Below, piece after piece: positions 8,033 to 16,310 of a stretch of 64,000 nucleotides of DNA (position 1 is its first letter; every line of letters begins with the position of its first letter). Source of the DNA: Clostridium sp. CAG:417. GTDB lineage: Bacteria; Bacillota_I; Bacilli_A; RF39; UBA660. The stretch is from NCBI GenBank assembly GCA_000432835.1, contig FR890371.1, positions 62,001-126,000 of the forward strand. The letters are read 5' to 3'. A model generated the notes under the pieces. The model was given only the letters and a program-made list of their open reading frames with translations. It was not told where the DNA came from and did not search any database. The translations under genes and the position numbers were made by a program.

Positions 8033-8599
8033 ATGTATGATTATATGAATGGTTTAATAACAGATGTTAGACCAGATGGAATAGTTTTAGAGGTTAATAA
8101 TATTGGATATTTTATAAATGTATCCAATCCATATACTTTTGAAATTAATAAAATGAGTAGAGTATACTTATATCAACAAGTAAAAGAAGATGAGCTTAAT
8201 TTATTTGGCTTTAAAAAGAAAGAAGAAAAAGAACTTTTTCTTAAATTAATTAATGTTAAGGGACTTGGATGTAAGATGGCTTTACCAATTTTAGCTACGG
8301 GATCTATAAATGGAATAATGGAAGCAATAGAAAGAGAAAATATTGCTTATTTGAAAAAGTTTCCAAAGATTGGTGATAAATTAGCAAGACAGATGATACT
8401 TGATTTGAAGGGTAAAATTGGGAGTGTACATACTTTATTTGATGATAATAGTATTAATTATACTAGTAATGAATTACACGATGTTTTGATTGGATTAGGA
8501 TATAAAGATAAAGAGATAAAAAATGTAGTATCTAAGGTTGATAAGAGTTTAACTATTGAGAATCAGGTAAAAGAGGCTTTAAAACTGTTATTAAAATAG
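8033..8599 (+). CDS. ruvA: Holliday junction branch-migration protein RuvA
   Basis: RuvA tetramers hold four-way DNA junctions and load the RuvB motor. The OB-fold domain is present (NGLITDVRPDGIVLEVNNIGY, with YLYQQVKEDELNLFGF), followed by the double helix-hairpin-helix region (VKGLGCKMAL, FPKIGDKLARQMILDLKGK) and the C-terminal three-helix domain (LHDVLIGLGYKDKEI) that binds RuvB. Length 188 aa is slightly short but complete. ruvB starts ten bases downstream. Confidence 0.95.
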   Translation: MYDYMNGLITDVRPDGIVLEVNNIGYFINVSNPYTFEINKMSRVYLYQQVKEDELNLFGFKKKEEKELFLKLINVKGLGCKMALPILATGSINGIMEAIERENIAYLKKFPKIGDKLARQMILDLKGKIGSVHTLFDDNSINYTSNELHDVLIGLGYKDKEIKNVVSKVDKSLTIENQVKEALKLLLK

Positions 8600-8609
8600 G
8601 AGGATTTAA

Positions 8610-9623
8610 ATGGATGATGAGAGAGTAATTACTACGAGAGAGTTATATGATGATGGGGAATTAGATAATACTATTAGACCTGAGTCGATTGTTGAATATA
8701 TTGGACAAAGTGATGTAAAGGATAATATTAAAGTATTTATAGAAGCAGCTAAAATGAGAAATGAAGTTCTTGATCATGTTTTATTATATGGTCCTCCAGG
8801 TCTTGGTAAAACTACTCTTGCTTATATTATTGCTCATGAACTTGGGAGTAATTTAAAGACGGCTAGTGGACCTAGTATTGAAAAATCTGGAGATTTAGCA
8901 GCAATCCTATCTTCATTAGAAAAGGGAGACGTATTATTTATAGATGAAATTCATCGTATGCCTAGATTTATAGAAGAAATCTTATACCCAGCAATGGAAG
9001 ACTTCACTTTAGATATTATTGTAGGAACTGAGGGAAATACTAGAAATATAAAAATAGATTTACCACCCTTTACTTTAGTTGGGGCAACAACGAGAGCAGG
9101 AGATTTATCAGCGCCTCTTAGAGATAGATTTGGAATTATTTCAAAGTTACAATATTATACCGTAGAAGAATTAACACAAATAATAAAAAGAACAGCTAAA
9201 GTATTAGGTGTTGGAATAGAAGATGATGCAGCTGTAGAGTTGGCATCACGTAGTAGAGGAACTCCGCGTATCGCTAATAGATTATTTAAAAGAGTTAGAG
9301 ATTTTGCTTTAGTTAAAGGAGACGGCAATATCGATAAAGATATAATTAATATAGCATTGGATAGATTAAAAGTAGATAATATGGGATTAGATGAAACAGA
9401 CCATGAGCTTTTATTAGCTATTATAAAGAAATTTAATGGAGGACCTGTTGGAGTTGAGGCAGTAGCGTCAGCTATAGGTGAAGAAGTAACTACAATAGAA
9501 GATGTATATGAACCATATTTATTACAAACAGGCCTATTAAAAAGAACCTCAAGAGGACGTGTTGCGACTCCTAAGGCTTATGAGGTTCTACATTTAAATT
9601 ATGAAGATTTTAGAAAAAAATAG
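8610..9623 (+). CDS. ruvB: Holliday junction branch-migration ATPase RuvB
   Basis: RuvB is the AAA+ hexameric motor of the RuvAB complex. Visible motifs are RPESIVEYIGQ at the N-terminus, Walker A GPPGLGKTT (about residues 61-69), Walker B LFIDEIHR, sensor 1 LVGATTRAG, the arginine finger region APLRDRFGI, and sensor 2 SRGTPRIANR. A winged-helix domain at the end contains GPVGVEAVASAIGEE. The length of 337 aa is standard. The ATG at 8610 has TAGGAGG just upstream. It is followed by queA at ten bases. Confidence 0.97.
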   Translation: MDDERVITTRELYDDGELDNTIRPESIVEYIGQSDVKDNIKVFIEAAKMRNEVLDHVLLYGPPGLGKTTLAYIIAHELGSNLKTASGPSIEKSGDLAAILSSLEKGDVLFIDEIHRMPRFIEEILYPAMEDFTLDIIVGTEGNTRNIKIDLPPFTLVGATTRAGDLSAPLRDRFGIISKLQYYTVEELTQIIKRTAKVLGVGIEDDAAVELASRSRGTPRIANRLFKRVRDFALVKGDGNIDKDIINIALDRLKVDNMGLDETDHELLLAIIKKFNGGPVGVEAVASAIGEEVTTIEDVYEPYLLQTGLLKRTSRGRVATPKAYEVLHLNYEDFRKK

Positions 9624-9632
9624 AGGTGTATT

Positions 9633-10661
9633 ATGAAGTTAGAAGATTTTGATTATTATTTACCTGAAGAGTTAATTGCACAAACTCCTCTTAATAAACG
9701 TGATGAGTCAAGACTAATGGTACTTGATAAGAAGACAGGAAATATTGAAGATAAGAAATTTTATGATGTGATAGATTACTTAGAAGAAGGAGATGCTTTA
9801 GTACTTAATGATACTAAGGTTTTACCGGCAAGACTTATTGGAGTAAAAGAAGAAACTCAAGCAGTGATTGAAGTATTACTTTTAAAGCAAATTGAAGATA
9901 ATGTTTGGGAGTGTTTAACTAAACCGGCAAGAAGAATTAAAGAGGGTACTATTGTAACCTTTGGTGAAGGTAAGTTAAAGATGGAGTGTGTTAAAGTCTT
10001 AGATGAAGGATTAAGACATTTCAAGATGCTATATGAAGGTATTTTTTATGAAATATTAGATGAGCTTGGAACAATGCCACTTCCACCATATATCCATGAA
10101 CAATTGGAAGATCAATCAATGTATCAAACAGTATACGCAAAAGAAGTAGGAAGTGCAGCTGCTCCAACAGCGGGACTTCACTTTACAAAAGAGTTATTAC
10201 AAAAAATAGAAGAGAAAAAAGTAAATATATGTTATGTTACTTTACACGTAGGACTGGGAACGTTTAGACCTGTGAGTGTTTCAAATATAGAAGAACATCA
10301 GATGCATAGTGAATTTTATTCTATGAGTGATACAGTGGCATCTATTTTAAATGATACTAAGGCTAGAGGAAAAAAGATTGTCGCTGTTGGGACAACCTCA
10401 ACTAGAACACTAGAAACTATAGCTACTAATAATGATGGTAAATTTGTAGGATGTAGTGGTTGGACTAAAATATTTATTTATCCAGGATATAAATTTAAGG
10501 CTGTTGATAGTTTAATAACCAATTTCCATTTACCTAAGTCTACACTTGTAATGCTAGTATCAGCACTGGCGGGAAGAAAAAATATTTTAAATGCCTATAA
10601 CGAGGCTGTTAAAAGAAAATACCGTTTCTTCTCATTTGGAGACGCTATGATTATAAAATAA
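9633..10661 (+). CDS. queA: S-adenosylmethionine:tRNA ribosyltransferase-isomerase QueA
   Basis: QueA adds the ribosyl part of SAM to preQ1 in tRNA and makes epoxyqueuosine, the penultimate step of queuosine synthesis. Family landmarks are FDYYLPEELIAQTPL, RDESRLMVLDK, LNDTKVLPARL, GSAAAPTAGLHFT, HVGLGTFRPV, TSTRTLE and LITNFHLPKSTLVML. Length 342 aa is normal. In many Firmicutes tgt follows ruvAB-queA; here it does not, and a strong terminator comes next. Its presence shows that the organism makes, or completes, tRNA queuosine, which bears on the queuosine-salvage homologue at 62061-62999. Confidence 0.96.
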   Translation: MKLEDFDYYLPEELIAQTPLNKRDESRLMVLDKKTGNIEDKKFYDVIDYLEEGDALVLNDTKVLPARLIGVKEETQAVIEVLLLKQIEDNVWECLTKPARRIKEGTIVTFGEGKLKMECVKVLDEGLRHFKMLYEGIFYEILDELGTMPLPPYIHEQLEDQSMYQTVYAKEVGSAAAPTAGLHFTKELLQKIEEKKVNICYVTLHVGLGTFRPVSVSNIEEHQMHSEFYSMSDTVASILNDTKARGKKIVAVGTTSTRTLETIATNNDGKFVGCSGWTKIFIYPGYKFKAVDSLITNFHLPKSTLVMLVSALAGRKNILNAYNEAVKRKYRFFSFGDAMIIK

Positions 10662-10703
10662 AAAAGTAGGTATCTAGTAAAACTTGGATACTTGCTTTTT
10701 ATT
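10661..10703 (+). terminator. Strong terminator after queA
   Basis: A 14-pair stem with two wobble pairs: AAAAAGTAGGTATC (10661-10674) against GATACTTGCTTTTT (10687-10700). The right arm's T-run continues as TTTTTATT. Confidence 0.8.
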
Positions 10704-10727
10704 ATGTTAGAGAAAGTTAGATAGTTG

Positions 10728-10756
10728 TTGCTATTATTTATAAATTATGATATAAT
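10728..10756 (+). promoter_or_regulatory. Promoter of the HD-domain gene
   Basis: TTGCTA (10728-10733), 17-base spacer, extended -10 TGATATAAT with TATAAT at 10751-10756. The gene starts 22 bases later. Confidence 0.7.
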
Positions 10757-10778
10757 CTAGGCGTTTAGGGAGGACACT

Positions 10779-11969
10779 ATGATAAATTATGATGTAGTAG
10801 ATACTAGAATTCATCATGTGTATAACGGATTAAAAGTGCAAGTTAATTGTACTTCAGAACTTAATAATCAACAGGCTTTTTTTATGAATAAACTAAAAAG
10901 TAGTGATACTTATAAAAATATGGATATTTTGGATATTTATAAAAAAGAATATGAGAGAATAGATAAAATAACAGAAGAACATGTAAAAAGAGGCGTTAGA
11001 GATATCCAAAAAGTATTTACTAATTTAGGTTTAGGGCAAGACTATATAGAATTAGCTAAAACGGCTCATGAATTACATGATGTAGCAAGAAGAGTCCAAT
11101 TTATGAAAACAGGAACAGTAGTTGATGCTGATAGTTATGATCAACAAGTAATAGCGTCAAGAGGATTAGAAAGCGGTGTAGATCCTAAAATAACGTCACA
11201 TGCAGCACATGGAGCATATCTTTTAGATAACTTTTTATTTTCAAATCTACATATAGAAGAAAAATATCGAAAAATAATTAGTACAGCAGTAAGATATCAC
11301 TCTAATCATGTATTACCATTTGAACTAGGAAAAGCCGTAAGTGAAAACTTGTTTGATGGACTTTGTTTGGATGAGGCCTTAAAAAAAGAAAAATATAATG
11401 ATTTATTAAGACTTTATACTCAAACAGTAAGAAGTGTTGATAACTTTGATTTAAATAACAAAGTATTATTAGGGGCAATACCATTAGTAAGAGAAAGATT
11501 TGGACTAGATGTCTTAAAGGAAGACAGTATAAAAACATTTTCAAATCTATGGGGAGTTAGTGAAAAAAGACTAAGAGAATACAATAAAATGGAAGAAGGA
11601 AAAGAACTAGAAGCAGGACAAATAATCTTAATTCCTACAGAAGATGTTCCGCTAGAAAAATTTGTAATACCTAAAGACTATATAGAAATGCTAAAAAATA
11701 ATACATTTCCAGCAAAAGTATCAGATTTACAAAAAAGAAAAGATTATACCTTCTTAACTGCACAAGTATGGAGGTTATCATTACTTAGAAACATAGAATT
11801 TAAATCCCTTTTAAAAATAGTAAAAGATGAAAATATGTTAGAAAAAATATTAGATAGTTATCCAAAAAAATATCAAGAAATAATGCAAGAAGTATTTAAA
11901 TATGCTGAAGAAGAAATAGTTTGTTTTGGACTAGAAAATGGAAAAAGCAAAATATATACAAAAAAATAG
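10779..11969 (+). CDS. HD-domain phosphohydrolase-like protein with internal LysM-like segment
   Basis: HD-superfamily proteins use paired His and Asp residues to bind metals and hydrolyse phosphoesters. Here residues about 97-104 read HELHDVAR (the HD pair). Further histidines stand in HAAHGAYLL and YHSNHVLPFE, which fits a metal-dependent hydrolase. Residues about 255-290 (WGVSEKRLREYN, then LEAGQIILIP) match the shape of a LysM motif, which is odd in a protein without signal peptide or membrane segment. The length is 396 aa. It has its own promoter, and a bidirectional terminator follows. The substrate cannot be inferred. Confidence 0.7.
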   Translation: MINYDVVDTRIHHVYNGLKVQVNCTSELNNQQAFFMNKLKSSDTYKNMDILDIYKKEYERIDKITEEHVKRGVRDIQKVFTNLGLGQDYIELAKTAHELHDVARRVQFMKTGTVVDADSYDQQVIASRGLESGVDPKITSHAAHGAYLLDNFLFSNLHIEEKYRKIISTAVRYHSNHVLPFELGKAVSENLFDGLCLDEALKKEKYNDLLRLYTQTVRSVDNFDLNNKVLLGAIPLVRERFGLDVLKEDSIKTFSNLWGVSEKRLREYNKMEEGKELEAGQIILIPTEDVPLEKFVIPKDYIEMLKNNTFPAKVSDLQKRKDYTFLTAQVWRLSLLRNIEFKSLLKIVKDENMLEKILDSYPKKYQEIMQEVFKYAEEEIVCFGLENGKSKIYTKK

Positions 11970-11989
11970 ATAAAAACTATCTATTCTTT
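11965..11989. terminator. Bidirectional terminator
   Basis: AATAGATA (11965-11972) and TATCTATT (11978-11985) form a perfect eight-pair stem. A T-rich tract follows on the + strand, and an A-run before the stem serves as T-tract on the minus strand. Confidence 0.6.
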
Positions 11990-12102
11990 ACTTTACTTAA
12001 AGTTTTCTCATCTACTCTTTTAGAAAGAACGAGACTTGAAAAAATAAATAATAAAAATAACATAATTGTAAAAATTATTAAAGATAAAAATAAAATTTTA
12101 AT
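11977..12102 (-). CDS. Possible small membrane protein, about 41 aa, non-ATG start
   Basis: On the minus strand a frame reads IKILFLSLIIFTIMLFLLF, then a tail with SKRVDEKTLSKVKNR, ending in TAG inside the bidirectional terminator. That is one hydrophobic helix followed by a basic tail, typical of small membrane proteins. AGGAG lies eight bases before an ATT codon (12102-12100). Further upstream TTGACA and TACATA are 17 bases apart. There is no ATG, GTG or TTG start in frame, so either ATT is used, the start is broken, or the frame is not real. The + strand frame over this stretch looks like chance. It covers most of the 11970-12190 gap. Confidence 0.35.
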   Translation of the reverse strand: MKILFLSLIIFTIMLFLLFIFSSLVLSKRVDEKTLSKVKNR

Positions 12103-12190
12103 AATATCATCTCCTAATATTAGTTTATCTAAATATGTAGAAGAATATTATTAATTTGTCAAAAAAGTAGGAAAATATGGGGCGAGGTTT

Positions 12191-13324
12191 ATGAATAAAA
12201 ACTATTGGGATTATTATTTTAAAAAAGAAAATAATAATGAGCATGATAATAAAATAAATGTTTTAGTAATAAAATCTAAAAATAAAATTAATAAGTTAAA
12301 AGTTGGAGTTTCACTGATATCATCATTATTAATATTTTATTTGATGATTGGAAAAAATTTGTCTTTAAATAAGGAAAGTCCAGTAGAAAAAGATATATAT
12401 AAAGTTCGAGATAGTGATCCAACAGATTTATATGATGCGATTAATAAAAATGATAATTTAGATGAAAAAGAAAAACGATTAATAGATAACTCATGGATTT
12501 TTATAAATGATTATTATCAATATATTGATTTTACTAACGTAGAGAATGTTTTAGAAGATTTTGATATTTTATATTCTAGTGATTCAAGTGGAGGAACTGC
12601 GGCTACTTGGAACAATGATAAAAAAGTAATAACTATATATGGAGATACTGATATCCTAGAGAAAAGTTCTAGTGCTAATCATGAATTTATTCATATGCTT
12701 AGTACTTCAGATAAAGATTATTCAAACTTCTTAAGTGAAGGAGTTACATCACTTATCTGCTCAGAATATGATTTAACACCAGATGCTTACTTTAGACAAG
12801 CGGTAGTAGTAAGAATGCTTTGTGAAATAATAGGTAGTGATATAGTCATGGAGAGTTTTTTACAAAGTGATTTTAAACTAATAGAAGATGAATTACTAAA
12901 ATTAGATAATGATAAAGAAAAAATAAAAGAATTAACAAATTACTTTGAAGAATTTGAAAAGGACTTTTATGAAAGAGCTGATTTACCTGCAAAATTGGTA
13001 AATAAAGAACAGGAAGAACAACATAATAAATTAGTAAAAGAAGAAGATGAGTTAGCAATAAAAATTAATAATATTTTATGTTATTATTATACTCAAAAAA
13101 CAGGAAAAGATGTTTTAGCATTTAATAAAATTGGAGTTAATAGGTGTGATGCTGATATAGTAATGGGAATTTATTCTGATAGTTTAATTAATAACTCTAA
13201 TCCAGAAAATTTTAATACTAACTATTTTAATAAAAGATTAAAAGATTACAATATGAGTTTTTCATATGGTGGATATGATATAGAATGCAATAAAGATGGG
13301 AAATATTTAATGAAAAAAAAATAA
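12191..13324 (+). CDS. Membrane-anchored HExxH metallopeptidase-like protein
   Basis: Residues about 163-167 read H-E-F-I-H within NHEFIHMLST, the zinc-binding HExxH motif, followed about 20 residues later by F-L-S-E-G-V-T-S-L, where the second Glu could be the third ligand as in gluzincins. A single membrane segment lies at about residues 36-55 after a basic cytoplasmic start, so the catalytic part would be outside the cell. Length is 377 aa. The C-terminal 200 residues are charged and helical. No named family is recognised. It lies directly before the exopolysaccharide operon but ends before that operon's own promoter, so a link is unproven. Confidence 0.65.
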   Translation: MNKNYWDYYFKKENNNEHDNKINVLVIKSKNKINKLKVGVSLISSLLIFYLMIGKNLSLNKESPVEKDIYKVRDSDPTDLYDAINKNDNLDEKEKRLIDNSWIFINDYYQYIDFTNVENVLEDFDILYSSDSSGGTAATWNNDKKVITIYGDTDILEKSSSANHEFIHMLSTSDKDYSNFLSEGVTSLICSEYDLTPDAYFRQAVVVRMLCEIIGSDIVMESFLQSDFKLIEDELLKLDNDKEKIKELTNYFEEFEKDFYERADLPAKLVNKEQEEQHNKLVKEEDELAIKINNILCYYYTQKTGKDVLAFNKIGVNRCDADIVMGIYSDSLINNSNPENFNTNYFNKRLKDYNMSFSYGGYDIECNKDGKYLMKKK

Positions 13325-13355
13325 AAATTTTTTTTCATTTTTAGTTCTCAGCTAA

Positions 13356-13384
13356 TTGACTTTTGTCGTTATTTAGCGTATAAT
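13356..13384 (+). promoter_or_regulatory. Promoter of the exopolysaccharide operon
   Basis: TTGACT (13356-13361), 17-base spacer, TATAAT (13379-13384): a near-consensus promoter 27 bases before the first gene. Confidence 0.8.
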
Positions 13385-13410
13385 GAATGCCAGTTTAGAG
13401 GAGCGTAAAA

Positions 13411-14082
13411 ATGGAGCAAATTGATTTAGCTGAGTTTTTTAGATATTATTTATCTAAAATAATAATTGTTGTGATCGGGATAGGGTTAATGGTTGTAGTA
13501 GGAAATGTTTATAGCTTAATAGCTAGAAGACCGCTATATGAAAGTAATACAACTATTGTTTTAGCAAGTGAGTCAAAGGATAGTGCGACTTATACACAGA
13601 ATGATTTACAATTAAATCAAAAACTTGTTTCTACATATAGTCAAATAATTAAAAGTAGAAAAGTAATGCAAAAAGTAATAGATACTGAGAGATTAAATTA
13701 TACAGTAAGTCAACTTTCAGAAAATGTTACTGTTACTAGTGTTCAAGATACTGAACTTATAAAAATATCTGTTAATGATAGAAATAGCATTACTGCTATG
13801 AAAATAGCAAATGATATTGTACCTGTCTTTTCAGAAGAAGTTAAACGTATTTATAAGATAGATAATGTAAGTGTTGTAGATGAGGCAGTTGAAGCTAGTA
13901 AACCATATAATATAAACTATGTAAAAGAAAATCTAATATATATATTAGTAGGTTTTGTATTAGCAAGTGCTGTTATATTTATTATTTATTATTTTGATAC
14001 GACAATTAAATCTAGTGAAATAGTAGAGGATAAATTAGGTTTAACAGTAATAGGAATAGTTCCTAAGGAAGAAAAGGAGTAG
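13411..14082 (+). CDS. Wzz/CapA-type polysaccharide chain-length protein
   Basis: These membrane proteins activate the partner tyrosine kinase and set polymer length. The 223-residue product has two membrane helices (about 17-37 and 173-193). Between them lies an extracellular domain with the family features YESNTTIVLAS near the first helix, ND.QLNQKLVSTYSQIIKSR, and a Pro just before the second helix (ASKPYNINYV). The short cytoplasmic tail is expected to contact the kinase encoded four bases downstream. It matches CapA/YveK of Gram-positive bacteria in size and order. GAGG precedes its ATG. Confidence 0.9.
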   Translation: MEQIDLAEFFRYYLSKIIIVVIGIGLMVVVGNVYSLIARRPLYESNTTIVLASESKDSATYTQNDLQLNQKLVSTYSQIIKSRKVMQKVIDTERLNYTVSQLSENVTVTSVQDTELIKISVNDRNSITAMKIANDIVPVFSEEVKRIYKIDNVSVVDEAVEASKPYNINYVKENLIYILVGFVLASAVIFIIYYFDTTIKSSEIVEDKLGLTVIGIVPKEEKE

Positions 14083-14086
14083 AGGT

Positions 14087-14809
14087 ATGAAGTCAACAGA
14101 TTTAATTATTAATGTAAATCCTAAATCAATATTTAGTGAATCAATAAAAACAATTCGTACAAATTTAGCTTTTTCAGCAATTGGGAATGAAATGAAAGTA
14201 TTACTAGCAACATCACCAGCAGCTGGGGATGGAAAAAGTTTTATTTCGGCTAACTTGGCAGTAGCATATGCTCAAGAGGGCAAGAAAGTACTAATGATAG
14301 ATTGTGATTTACGTAGAGGTAGACAACATGAAATATTTGAAGTAATGAATTTAACTAGTGGGGGGTATTCTAACTTAATATTAAATTATAAAGAAGATGT
14401 GAATTTAGGTAAATATATAATGAAAACATCAAATGCAAATGTTGATTTATTACCTACTGGTCCAACTCCACCTAATCCAATAGAGTTATTAGCATCAGAA
14501 AATAATCAAAAGTTATTAAATGAGTTAAGAAAACTGTATGATATAATTATATTAGATTGTCCACCAGTTATAGGATTAAGTGATACTATGATTATGACAA
14601 AATTTAGTGATGCTAATATAATAGTTGTTTCAAATAAAAAAACTAAGATAGAAAGTTTAGATAGGGCAAAAAAAATATTTGCTCAAGCAAATGCTAAAAT
14701 TACAGGGGTTGTTATTAATAAAGCTTCAGTAAAGGGGAGCAGTTATTATAGTTATTACTCAGATGAATATTATAGAGATACAGATAGTAAAAAGAAGAGA
14801 AAAAGATAA
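14087..14809 (+). CDS. Bacterial tyrosine kinase CpsD/CapB type
   Basis: This BY-kinase autophosphorylates on a C-terminal tyrosine cluster and controls polymerisation together with the Wzz-type partner. Walker A (AAGDGKSF, about residue 45), Walker A' (VLMIDCDLRRGR) and Walker B (IILDCPP) are all present. The last 25 residues contain the clustered tyrosines (SYYSYYSDEYYRD). The length of 240 aa matches the separated kinase of Firmicutes. It overlaps the following phosphatase gene by one base, so kinase, activator and phosphatase form one translational unit. Confidence 0.94.
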   Translation: MKSTDLIINVNPKSIFSESIKTIRTNLAFSAIGNEMKVLLATSPAAGDGKSFISANLAVAYAQEGKKVLMIDCDLRRGRQHEIFEVMNLTSGGYSNLILNYKEDVNLGKYIMKTSNANVDLLPTGPTPPNPIELLASENNQKLLNELRKLYDIIILDCPPVIGLSDTMIMTKFSDANIIVVSNKKTKIESLDRAKKIFAQANAKITGVVINKASVKGSSYYSYYSDEYYRDTDSKKKRKR

Positions 14810-15537
14810 TGAAGGATTTACATTCGCATCTGTTACCAGGAATTGATGATGGAAGTAAAAGCTTTGAAGAAAGTATTAAAATACTTAAAAAAGCAAGTAT
14901 AGAAGGGGTTACAGATATAGTACTTACACCTCATTATATTGAGGATACAAAATATAATTGTAATAACAAAAATAAGAAAGAATTATTTGAAGAACTAAGA
15001 GAGAAGATAAGAAATGAAAATATAAATATAAACTTATACTTAGGTAATGAAGCATATATTAGTGAAAATTATATAGATTTAATAAAACAACATGAAATAA
15101 TGACAATTAATAATACAAGATATTTATTATTAGAATTTCCTTTAGGAAATATGTTTAGAAATACAAAAGAAATATTATATGAACTTATAGTGGCTGGTTG
15201 CATACCAATTTTAGCTCATCCTGAAAGATATAAAATATTTCAAAGACATCCAGATTATATAGAAGAGTATTTAAGAATGGGTGTACTATTGCAAGGAAAT
15301 TATAAGAGCTTATTTGGTAAATATGGAAGTGATGCTAAAAAAACTTTAAAATATTTCTTAAAGAGAGGATGGATTACTTTTTTAGGAAGTGATACACATC
15401 ATGAAGAAGACTTTGATATAAAAAAATTAGGAAAAAAATTGAAATCAATAATTAAAGACGAGGAAATAGTAGAAGATTTATTAGAAAATAATTTTGATAA
15501 AGTTATAAATGATTTAGATATCGGTATAAGAAGATAG
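14809..15537 (+). CDS. PHP-type protein-tyrosine phosphatase CpsB/YwqE
   Basis: This metal-dependent phosphatase dephosphorylates the BY-kinase. PHP metal-binding motifs are visible: DLHSHLLPGIDDG at the N-terminus, TPHYI, GNEAYI, LAHPERY and GSDTHHEE. At 242 aa it has the family length. Its ATG overlaps the kinase stop by one base. In the family it resets the phosphorylation cycle needed for capsule length control. Confidence 0.94.
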   Translation: MKDLHSHLLPGIDDGSKSFEESIKILKKASIEGVTDIVLTPHYIEDTKYNCNNKNKKELFEELREKIRNENININLYLGNEAYISENYIDLIKQHEIMTINNTRYLLLEFPLGNMFRNTKEILYELIVAGCIPILAHPERYKIFQRHPDYIEEYLRMGVLLQGNYKSLFGKYGSDAKKTLKYFLKRGWITFLGSDTHHEEDFDIKKLGKKLKSIIKDEEIVEDLLENNFDKVINDLDIGIRR

Positions 15538-15558
15538 AAAATTAGTGAGGGAAAAATT

Positions 15559-16224
15559 ATGAATGATGCAATTACTTTAGAAAAAAATAAAGTATCTGTA
15601 AAAGAAGTAGGCTATTTGTTCATTAAGAGGTTGTTTGATATAGTTTGCGGGTTATTAGGTTGTATACTTATATTACCGATTGCTATTGTAGTGAAGATAG
15701 CTTACGTTTGTGATAAGGATTTTGCTAGTATATTTTATTCACAAATTAGAATTGGAAAGAACGGTAAGAAATTTAAGTTGTATAAATTTAGATCAATGGT
15801 TCCTAATGCAGATGAAATATTAAGTAAGACACTAGAAATGGATAAAGTTGCTGCTGAACAATGGAGAAAATATCAGAAATTAGAAAATGATCCAAGAATT
15901 ACTAAAATGGGTAATAAATTGAGAAAAACATCTTTAGATGAAATTCCACAAATGTTTAATGTATTAAAAGGTGATATGTCTATGATTGGCCCTAGACCAT
16001 TAGTGATTGGAGAGTTAGATGCACATAAAGGAAATCATGAAATATATGAAAGCGTAAGACCTGGAATAACTGGTTGGTGGGCATGCAATGGAAGAAGTGC
16101 TACTACATATAAAAAGAGATTAGAATTAGAATATTACTATTGTAATAATAGAAGTTTATGGTTAGATATAAAATGTGTTTTTCTGACAATTAAAGCTGTT
16201 TTGTTTAAAGACGGTGCAAAATAA
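15559..16224 (+). CDS. Initiating sugar-phosphate transferase (undecaprenyl-phosphate linked)
   Basis: This family (bacterial sugar transferase, WbaP/CpsE/EpsL type) places the first sugar-1-phosphate on undecaprenyl phosphate. A membrane segment lies at about residues 28-48 (KRLFDIVCGLLGCILILP). The catalytic part has KFRSMVPNAD, DEIPQMFNVLKGDMSMIGPRP and the conserved end PGITGWWACNGR. It is the short form (221 aa), carrying only one membrane anchor. The next gene is separated by a hairpin that could reduce transcription downstream. Confidence 0.93.
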   Translation: MNDAITLEKNKVSVKEVGYLFIKRLFDIVCGLLGCILILPIAIVVKIAYVCDKDFASIFYSQIRIGKNGKKFKLYKFRSMVPNADEILSKTLEMDKVAAEQWRKYQKLENDPRITKMGNKLRKTSLDEIPQMFNVLKGDMSMIGPRPLVIGELDAHKGNHEIYESVRPGITGWWACNGRSATTYKKRLELEYYYCNNRSLWLDIKCVFLTIKAVLFKDGAK

Positions 16225-16254
16225 GAAATGTACAATATTTAATTAATACTACTT

Positions 16255-16292
16255 AGGTACATACTGAAAACTTTGATATGTATCTTTTTTTA
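16255..16292 (+). terminator. Internal hairpin/attenuator in the exopolysaccharide operon
   Basis: GGTACATA (16256-16263) pairs with TATGTATC (16277-16284), with one G-U pair, followed by TTTTTTTA. It lies between the initiating transferase and the first glycosyltransferase and could set the ratio of regulatory to assembly proteins. Confidence 0.6.
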
Positions 16293-16310
16293 TCAAGGAG
16301 GTAGCAAAAA

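Noticed and set aside
11921..12154. 77-aa + strand frame overlapping the end of the HD-domain gene
   Set aside because: It lacks a ribosome-binding site, crosses a perfect terminator hairpin and has chance composition; the minus-strand frame there is the better candidate.
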